From positions 9,427,131-9,491,130 of the forward strand of contig OW121854.1 of assembly GCA_933228895.1 (NCBI GenBank): a stretch of DNA of 64,000 nt, in the 5' to 3' direction. The notes beneath the pieces were generated by a model, which saw only the letters and a list, made by a program, of their open reading frames with translations, did not search any database and was not told the DNA's origin. Origin of the DNA: Platycnemis pennipes (Eukaryota > Arthropoda > Insecta > Odonata > Platycnemididae). This document shows, piece after piece, positions 57,766 through 64,000 of this stretch (positions are counted from its first letter, which is position 1; each line of letters starts with the position of its first letter). The translations under genes and the position numbers were made by a program.

Positions 57766-59949
57766 CACCTACTTCTCATATATATTCAGGATTACTTGAG
57801 AGTATCAGCAATATTGCCTCTTCTCCAATCCCATTTTACCCATCTAGATTCCATACGGAAAAAAATAGTTTGCCAGATACAATCGAGTATGTTTGATAGG
57901 GCATTTTTCGATTAAAATTATTAGATTTTCAATGAAAATGACCATGCGATAGATAAAATTTATTAAACGGTTTTGTATCAGACTATTAAAAATTTCGGTA
58001 GTTAAGAATTGAAAACACGAAACATTTCGGCGGAAGTTACTAAATCGTATCGGTAGTTGTAAAAGTTTGATAACCTTCACCAAGTTTTCGGTAAATTCTA
58101 AGACCCGACATAGAGTTTGCATAAAAACATCTGACTCGTCGAGATTCTGTTCGATAGATATTACTACCTTGCATGATAGTCGCGCTGTTTACAGAAATGT
58201 GCCTATTGTTGCATTGTTCATACAAAACGGAGCCGTGTGCTTCGGAAATACTGCTCAGCAGAACGGGTTAACAATATCAGTGGGTGTCCAATCCATCTAG
58301 TTGGAACTAGACTCTTTGCGAGAGCATGAAATTAAATTGGATGATCCATCCAGCTATCTCGACCGTCGAATCCATTACAATAGATATTCCGGCCAACTAT
58401 TTCTCATTCAATTAAAATTGGATGCCTTATCCAACCTCTTTTTTGAGTTTATGACATTCGATGTATCGGATGCAAATCTTACATTCTACTCTGTGAACCA
58501 CGTGCATTTCCTGCATGTTTTGTGTGTTTTTTCGGAGTCTGTGAAGCTGTAAATGATGGAAAAAAGCGGCGGATCCTGCTCAAGTCCTGCGGTTTCCCGG
58601 AGTTGGTGAAGTCTTTCTTGGGTTATTAATGCTTAATATCTTATAATAATTTAATAATATTTAATTGCCATTCACTGCTTGAAATTTGATAATTTGTAAA
58701 CATTAAATATGTTGGATTAGTTCAGACTTTAATTAGGTATTAAATTACGATGACTATTCTGTTCGTTAAATTTAACCGTATCACCTTTCCTGAGTATCAA
58801 GTAGTTTGGTAAAATAAACGAAAAAGGCTAATTTTTGTGCGATTAATTAAATCATACCCTCCAGAATATCGAACAAATTTGGTAAATTTAACCGAGACCG
58901 CTAGTTTTTCTTGATAAATTATATCTTAGGTACATTTGGATAATTTTCACCAAATTTTTTTTTTACCGAACAGTCTTGGTGAAAATAACTGTGAAATTCT
59001 ATGTCTCACATGAACTGAACTTTTTCATAATTTTTTTTTAAATATGAAAAATTTAATCAATTTTTTTTTCAGCACGTGCAGACTCAACAGTGGAAAACGT
59101 CTTCGGAGTCACGGTCCGAGGGATACATGGAAAAGAGGGAGGGGAGGAGAAAGGAAAAGAGCTGTCCGTGACGAACGCTCACACGCGTGACTCCACCGTT
59201 AGCAACCGCTCGCGACTTCTTTGACGACGACGGCGGCTTTGCAGACAATGAAATGGAACGATGGGGGAGAGAAAACTGGGGGGAGGGGGGGTGGGGTGCA
59301 GGGGTGAGAAAGCGTGGGGTGGAGCAGCCGGGCGGGAGGGAAGCGGAGACCGCTCCTCCGCATCCAATCTTGAGGAAACAAGAGCGACGAATCAGGACCG
59401 CGCAAACAGTTGTCAGCTGGGAGACTTTTCGTGGCTAGAGGACCGAAAGAGAAGCCGATTTCCCCAATGGCACATATTGACTCGCTGTAATCAACGCGAT
59501 AGCACGGGTTAGGCTTCCGGAGAACAGCCACGGCTGCTGAAGGCGGCTTACACGCCCACGACATGCACCAGTTACGAAATTTCCGTGGCTCAGAAATTTG
59601 TCTCTCGATGACGGGACGTCCTACATCCCGATCTCACAAAAGAAGAGGGCAGAAAGCATTATCCATCTTTGTGGTCGCTGTGATTCACTTTTTTTCACGC
59701 GTTAGAAAGCTGTGCTTCTAGTTCACGCACTCCACTGCTCCCTTCAGCTTCTCCTCCATAACGGCTATTCAAAAATTGGCACCTAATTCTGAAGGTTCAG
59801 AATATTTGACACCAATTTTAATTAATTCCCTTCACAGCAAATCAAAATCTTTCAAAACCTCGCCTTTCAAGGGGACTAACGACGTCTTGGACCCATAACC
59901 TGCTAAAATCATTGGTCGGCGAGTTTACTTCGTGGATTTTAGACACAGG
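57766..59949. other. Non-coding stretch with a GC- and purine-rich block at 59090-59560
   Basis: The block includes a G-rich run at 59264-59310 able to form G-quadruplexes on the plus strand. On the minus strand CATTTCATTGTCTGCAAAG precedes a 54-bp open segment ending at GTGAGCG (59183-59236); its phases do not fit the other exons, so I do not call it. Confidence 0.45.
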
Positions 59950-60078
59950 AAAGATAAAATACTTGGTTAATTCTACAATTTATTTCGACTCTACTGGTTT
60001 CAATCTTTACAGGTCATCCTCAGGAGTCCTCCGGGAGAGTCGAAATAAATTGTGGAATTAACTAAGTATTTTATCTTT
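59950..60078. mobile_element. Foldback element, 43-bp arms
   Basis: AAAGATAAAATACTTGGTTA (59950) is the inverse of TAACTAAGTATTTTATCTTT (60059-60078), and the inner TTTATTTCGACTCT pairs with AGAGTCGAAATAAA (60036). The 43-base loop contains ACTGGTTTCAATCTTTACAG and GTCATCCTCAGGAGTC. These resemble the boxes of the other two foldbacks. Confidence 0.82.
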
Positions 60079-62966
60079 ACCATAACCTGTTGATGAAGTG
60101 GAGGATTCATGGCATCAGTCATCAGTTATAGTTAGTTATAGCTATGTTTCATACGAGCATAAGTTATGGCACCACCTATTCGTAACAACTGGTTATAACC
60201 AGGACGATCTTTGCTAAACTTTTATTTTCCAAGATTCAAATTACTGAAATATAATAATGTTTACCTAAATTACATTGAATTGAAATCTTGATTCACTCTC
60301 CTCTTATCTACTGTTATGGCACAAATCAGTAATGGGCACTGACTATAGCGTACATAGCTTCAGATGTTGAGGTAGTATTGCATATAAAAACTGGCATGCT
60401 GTACACACATATTTGAGCAAAAATATGAAATGAAGCGGAATAAACGCAGCGCGAAGAGCAGGCAAGTGGTAACGTAAATAAAGATACAAATTAACGAAGT
60501 GGGTGCAACACAGAGGAAATATTTCTGAAATATAGATGTAAATGAGCAGAAAAATTTAAACTGGGGCTTCAATTGATGATAAATGTTGATTAGCTCACGC
60601 AATTTATAGGATGTAGGGAATAAAATGTGCGTCAACAAAATTATACTTTGGGCAGAATGTTTCCCACAGTTTTCCAACTCAAAGTTCACACAAGAATACC
60701 TGTTGAACGCTTTGCATGATTAGTGTTAATTTATTTTCGAATATAAGGACATTGAAAAATGTAATACATTGATCGGTATGTGAATGACGACTCTCTCTGT
60801 AAATATATAGCAATCCACATCAAATAGCACTGAATTATAGATTCCTTGGCACAAATAGTTGTTTGCGGACAATATTTAACTAACTCCTCTCCACATATTA
60901 TTATTACCATTTGGGGGAACACTTGCCTTCAATTTTCTACATAGTACTTTTTGGGGTTGATTAGTGCCGTCGATTAAGATTTTTGCAATAAAAGCTAGCG
61001 CATTTTATGTAAAGTATAAAAAGTTTTAGGCATTTTTAAATAAATCACACGGCATACATCTGTTCAAACCGCACATGATGGGAATTGAGCCTGTATACGA
61101 ATAGCCAATTGTCGTATTTCAACATAGAAGAGGTGGTCACAATAATGGTCACGGTAAAAAGTTTCGGTATGTCTTAAAAAGGCTTCTTCTTCCAACATAA
61201 GTCTTTGATATAACAATTAGTTTTTACTGAAGCAACAAATAATTATTGGCCAAAAACCAACTCAGAAAAAATATCCTAGCTTCTAGAGTTTTTCTCTACA
61301 TTTCCTCAACACTGGAAGTGTTCAGAAAACAACTCCTTCTCACGAAAGAATAAAACATTCCATATGAGATAATTCACAGAGTGGTATTATAATATTCCAA
61401 TTACCCACGCTACTCTCCTGCACGTTTTTATGAGTGCCCCAGGTTACGAAAAACTCACGGAAATACAAAGCCCAGAGGAGCATAATTTAAAGCCATTACC
61501 TCAGTCGAGGGAATCCTTTGCCCAAGAACCTCATCTTTTCACTCTTGTAACAACTTCTTTGGTCAGGAAACAAACACTCTGGATGATCGAATTCAGATCA
61601 CATTCCCAGCAGAAAATTAGACCGAGCGGAAAGAAATCACAAAAACTTCACACGAACAAGAACGCACTAAACACTTTTTCTCCACGAAAACACTGGTAAT
61701 AGGAGGGGTATTGACTAAGTCTTTGAAGGAATAATATTCACCACTGAGCTCAAAGTGCAAACACTTCACCCTCCTCGCACGAGATCACACGAATGTAGGG
61801 ATATCCAAAGGTCTGTCGCGTCCGCTCCAACGAATACGTACACTGTCCCACGACGCCCGTATCCGTCAAATCGTCACTTATCCGCCTCGGATAAATACGT
61901 CCGGGCTGTTCGGTGATGCGGCGACGGTCTAGGGTGGAGAGATAAGAACGAGACCTCAATCAGGCGATCCCATTTCCAACCCAGGACACTAGCAGCAGTG
62001 AACTTCCCGAGCGGAGGGGATTGGTCGAGGAGTCCGGGAGGAAGGAACCGTAAACTCTCTCTTGCTTGGCTGCTTGGGAGAGAATGATCGGAGGGCTAAG
62101 GCGAAGGAGGACCTCTCCTCCAAGGAATGAGGACGAATGGCAACCTCGACTCTCATCTACTCATCTTCTTCTTCTTTGCTCTTCTCCAAGCTCTTCGGCA
62201 ACCCTCAAGCTCTCCTTCCACCTCGACGCTTCTCCTCCTGGAGATCCACACAAATTTTGCAACAGCGCCCTATGACCAACTCCTCCTATCATGGATTCTG
62301 TACGCGGAACAAAACAAACTGCCCCTCACTAAAACTTCAATCTGCAATCAATCATGATCCGTACACTCTCTGAGAATTTTCTTCCTCTACGTCTTTCTCA
62401 TGCGTGCCGAACTTAGAGTAATTGAAAGCAGCGAAAACGTCACTTCGTGCCCGTCCTATTAACACCCGTTGGTGGGTCAATTTTATTCCGGGTATCTAGG
62501 ATCAAGTCCGTGCCACTTTCCACCTATCGCTATATTGCGATCGAGAGAAATCGACGGTGAATCTCGCCGATTAGACACCTTCATTCCTCTTTGTCATGCG
62601 AGCTTTTGAGCCGACGGGCGACCCCCAATGCACCAAATGCCGAAATTAGCGAAACACTGCCACAGAGAAAACTTATCACAAGAGTCCGAGGATTAACGCC
62701 ACCCAGATTCATGCTAATGAAGCGTTAAGTGTTTCTTTTGTCACTCTTTCCCGCGCTACAGAATAGGATGATCGAGGAATACCGCAGTCTGTACGCCTTG
62801 GCACCCAAAAGCAGGCGTTGATGTCACCGGACGACCTCCGCTTTGCCCGCCGAAAATCGTATCAATCCTCGGGCAGCGGATCTCATCCCCGGAATTCTAC
62901 GACTAACGATCCCCTTCCCTCGCAGATTCCTGGGCGAGACAAGACGATCTCCTTCCCTTAGCTCAC
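60079..62966. other. Stretch without a supported gene; GC content rises from about 61.7 kb
   Basis: Bases 60079-61400 are AT-rich and featureless. From 61740 CpG becomes common. A 69-codon minus frame at 61750-61959 (ending CEEGEVFAL) reads like protein and is preceded by TCGTTCTTATCTCTCCACCCTAG, but there is no further support. Frames at 62066-62373 are serine- and leucine-rich by-products of a TCTTC-type tract. Confidence 0.42.
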
Positions 62967-63150
62967 CATTCTTCTCTCCGCTTCCCTCACGTAAGCAGCG
63001 CTCCCCACCCTCAGGGGGTTGACGCGCAGAGAGACACGACAGACTAACGAGAGCGACAACCCAGTCCTCCCAGTTTCCCGACTCGGAAACGACTGGCTTG
63101 AGTGACTGCCACGAAGAGGTTGTGGGGAGCCCCAACGGCGGTTGTAACCT
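62967..63150 (-). CDS. Low-confidence candidate exon, minus strand
   Basis: On the minus strand a very long pyrimidine tract (complement of the G-rich 63160-63206) ends CCCTTTTAAAAG and is followed by 184 bp open in the frame set by the exon at 63326-63430. It contains GLPTTSSWQSLKPVVSESGN and ends EKN plus one base before GTGAGC. The intron between the two would be 175 bp. An alternative acceptor in the same frame lies at 63106. The end phase fits the candidate at 51179-51227. Against it, the region is GC-rich overall, so a chance open frame is easy, and a plus-strand reading also has splice-like signals. TTTTAAAAG could also be part of a promoter. Confidence 0.28.
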
Positions 63151-63159
63151 CTTTTAAAA

Positions 63160-63206
63160 GGGGGTGGGGGAGGGGGAAGAGGGAGGGGGAATGGGGGGAG
63201 GGGCAA
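63160..63206 (+). other. G-rich tract, potential G-quadruplex
   Basis: It has several runs of four to six G separated by one to four bases (GGGGGTGGGGGAGGGGG and so on). On the minus strand it forms the pyrimidine tract before the candidate acceptor at 63151. Confidence 0.8.
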
Positions 63207-63325
63207 AAGGAGAGGGAGGATAACACCTCTTTCGTTCCCACACCCCGGCCCCTGTTTTTTTTTTTAGGATAAATCTCCCGAGTGCCACCTCCCACTCTCT
63301 TAGCACCCCCTCCCCTTCCTCTCAC

Positions 63326-63430
63326 CTTCTGTACCGGCTGGCAGAACGCACTGGCGACGTGCGAGACGGATGCCGTTTGCTCTTCGATCATCTTCTCCTC
63401 ATCCCACGCGGCTGATGCAGTCTCAAAGGT
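63326..63430 (-). CDS. Exon of the minus-strand split gene (35 codons)
   Basis: The minus strand reads through 105 bp without a stop in one clear frame, TFETASAAWDEEKMIEEQ, then TASVSHVASAFCQPVQK, and ends GTACAGAAG before GTGAGAGG, a good donor. About two thirds of third positions are G or C. The acceptor is less certain: GGCCTGTGATAG (exon from 63430, phase 0) or GACTGCATCAG (exon from 63411, two bases completing a codon). An in-frame TAG just upstream of 63430 shows the coding part does not extend further without splicing. The peptide has an acidic stretch (DEEKMIEE) followed by an alternating small-residue segment, possibly helical. I do not recognise the family. It would be the most upstream exon in the window, with the gene's start to the right of 64000. 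Confidence 0.62.
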
Positions 63431-63624
63431 CTATCACAGGCCTTATCTGCCACGGCATTATTTACTATGGTATAAGATAGTGGAGTAATATCATCCTTAC
63501 ACAAATATGTATAACTACTCTCTCGACCAGGACATGTACAGTGGTAAAGAGTGCAAATGAAAACACTTAGCTAGGTAAGAGGATAATGTTTACAAGTAAA
63601 AAAACACAGAATACTTGTGATGAA

Positions 63625-64000
63625 GAGGCATAATGAATGATGTTAAAAATATTTTGCGAACCCCAACTTACTATGCTAGATTGGACCATAATCACAAAAT
63701 TAGAGAAATTGATGGCCGAACTGACAGATTCAAAATGTCCTTTTTCCCTCGTACAATTAGGGATATGAATAACGGTAAATTTTTCCAATACGAGTGTATC
63801 AATGCATAACATTGGCAGCTGCATATTGGTGTAAGGACTTGAAGCTAACCCAGCTAACAGCATGTTTGCTTTGCTATTTTTATCTTTTTCTAAATAGTGA
63901 AGTTTAGAACAGTATAGAAATACTAATCTTTTTATGCATGATATGTAGTATATGTTTGGTGAGAATTCACCCCCTGCCACATACCTTTATGGTGAATTGC
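63625..64000 (+). pseudogene. LINE remnant cut by the window edge
   Basis: It opens with relics of the reverse-transcriptase C-terminus; IREIDGRTDRFKMSFFPRTI plus RDMNN can be read in one frame (about 63701-63770), matching the terminal motif of jockey/CR1-like LINE proteins. The 3' UTR and GTTTGGTGAGAATTCACCCC, TGCCACATACCTTTATGG follow. It is similar along its length to 15188-15597. The (GTAGAT)n tract should lie just past the edge. Confidence 0.87.

Noticed and set aside
59183..59236. 54-bp minus-strand segment with a good acceptor and GTGAGC donor (PPSSSKKSRAVANGGVTR)
   Set aside because: Its only sensible frame is phase 0 to 0, which cannot be placed between the candidates at 62967-63150 and 51179-51227 and cannot lead into 27818-27877. 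It could still be an alternative exon.
62895..63000. Plus-strand exon after CCCTTCCCTCGCAG and before GTAAGC
   Set aside because: It overlaps the minus-strand candidate, is pyrimidine-biased low-complexity sequence, and has no partner exons on the plus strand.

Overview
This is an AT-rich stretch of a large, repeat-laden animal genome, most likely an arthropod and probably an insect. The grounds are: no bacterial-style gene packing (the longest open frame is 181 codons and looks accidental), small exon-like islands with strong splice sites lying far apart, tRNA-headed SINEs, fragments of several non-LTR retrotransposons (LINEs) and many short inverted-repeat DNA elements. The species cannot be named from the sequence.

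The best coding evidence is a split gene on the minus strand. Two internal exons are well supported: 27818-27877 and 18866-19005. They have GC-rich third positions, a GTGAGT donor each, pyrimidine-rich acceptors and, for the second, a TACTAAT-like branch site. They join in one open frame. A third exon (63326-63430) is convincing by composition and splice sites. Weaker exons at 62967-63150, 51179-51227 and 7660-7744 would join the others without breaking the frame, but each could be chance. If all belong to one gene, it runs right to left across most of the window with introns of about 9 to 23 kb, and both its start and end lie elsewhere. I do not recognise the protein.

The rest is intronic or intergenic DNA built from repeats. 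One LINE family ends in a conserved 3' tail with (GTAGAT)n; a copy with the reverse-transcriptase C-terminus lies at 15188-15597, another runs off the right edge (63625-64000), and at least eight short tails are scattered about. A second LINE family (31590-31845, 41560-41765, plus tails) ends in a GATGATGAT tract. Three more LINE 3' remnants lie at 17955-18620, 19205-19570 and 22620-23115. A tRNA-derived SINE of about 320 bp is present in about nine copies; the best (24131-24452) has an 11-bp target duplication. A second tRNA-headed SINE is at 17700-17944.

DNA elements include a hAT-type element (39956-40478, 8-bp duplication with one mismatch), an element with 50-bp inverted ends and TA duplication (4408-4952) nested in a dispersed repeat whose unfilled second copy is at 45425-45950, an element with an 8- to 9-bp duplication that carries the SINE (23945-24570), an element with TTA duplication (50471-50980), and two members of a family with TTAAGGAGG ends (6572-7315, 38029-39019). 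Three long foldback repeats (21863-22088, 37219-37430, 59950-60078) share boxes resembling a hammerhead-ribozyme core; they are the most unusual structures seen. GC-rich islands near 40.6-40.9, 42.4-42.85, 48.5-48.85 and 61.7-63.5 kb stand out from the background and may be regulatory.
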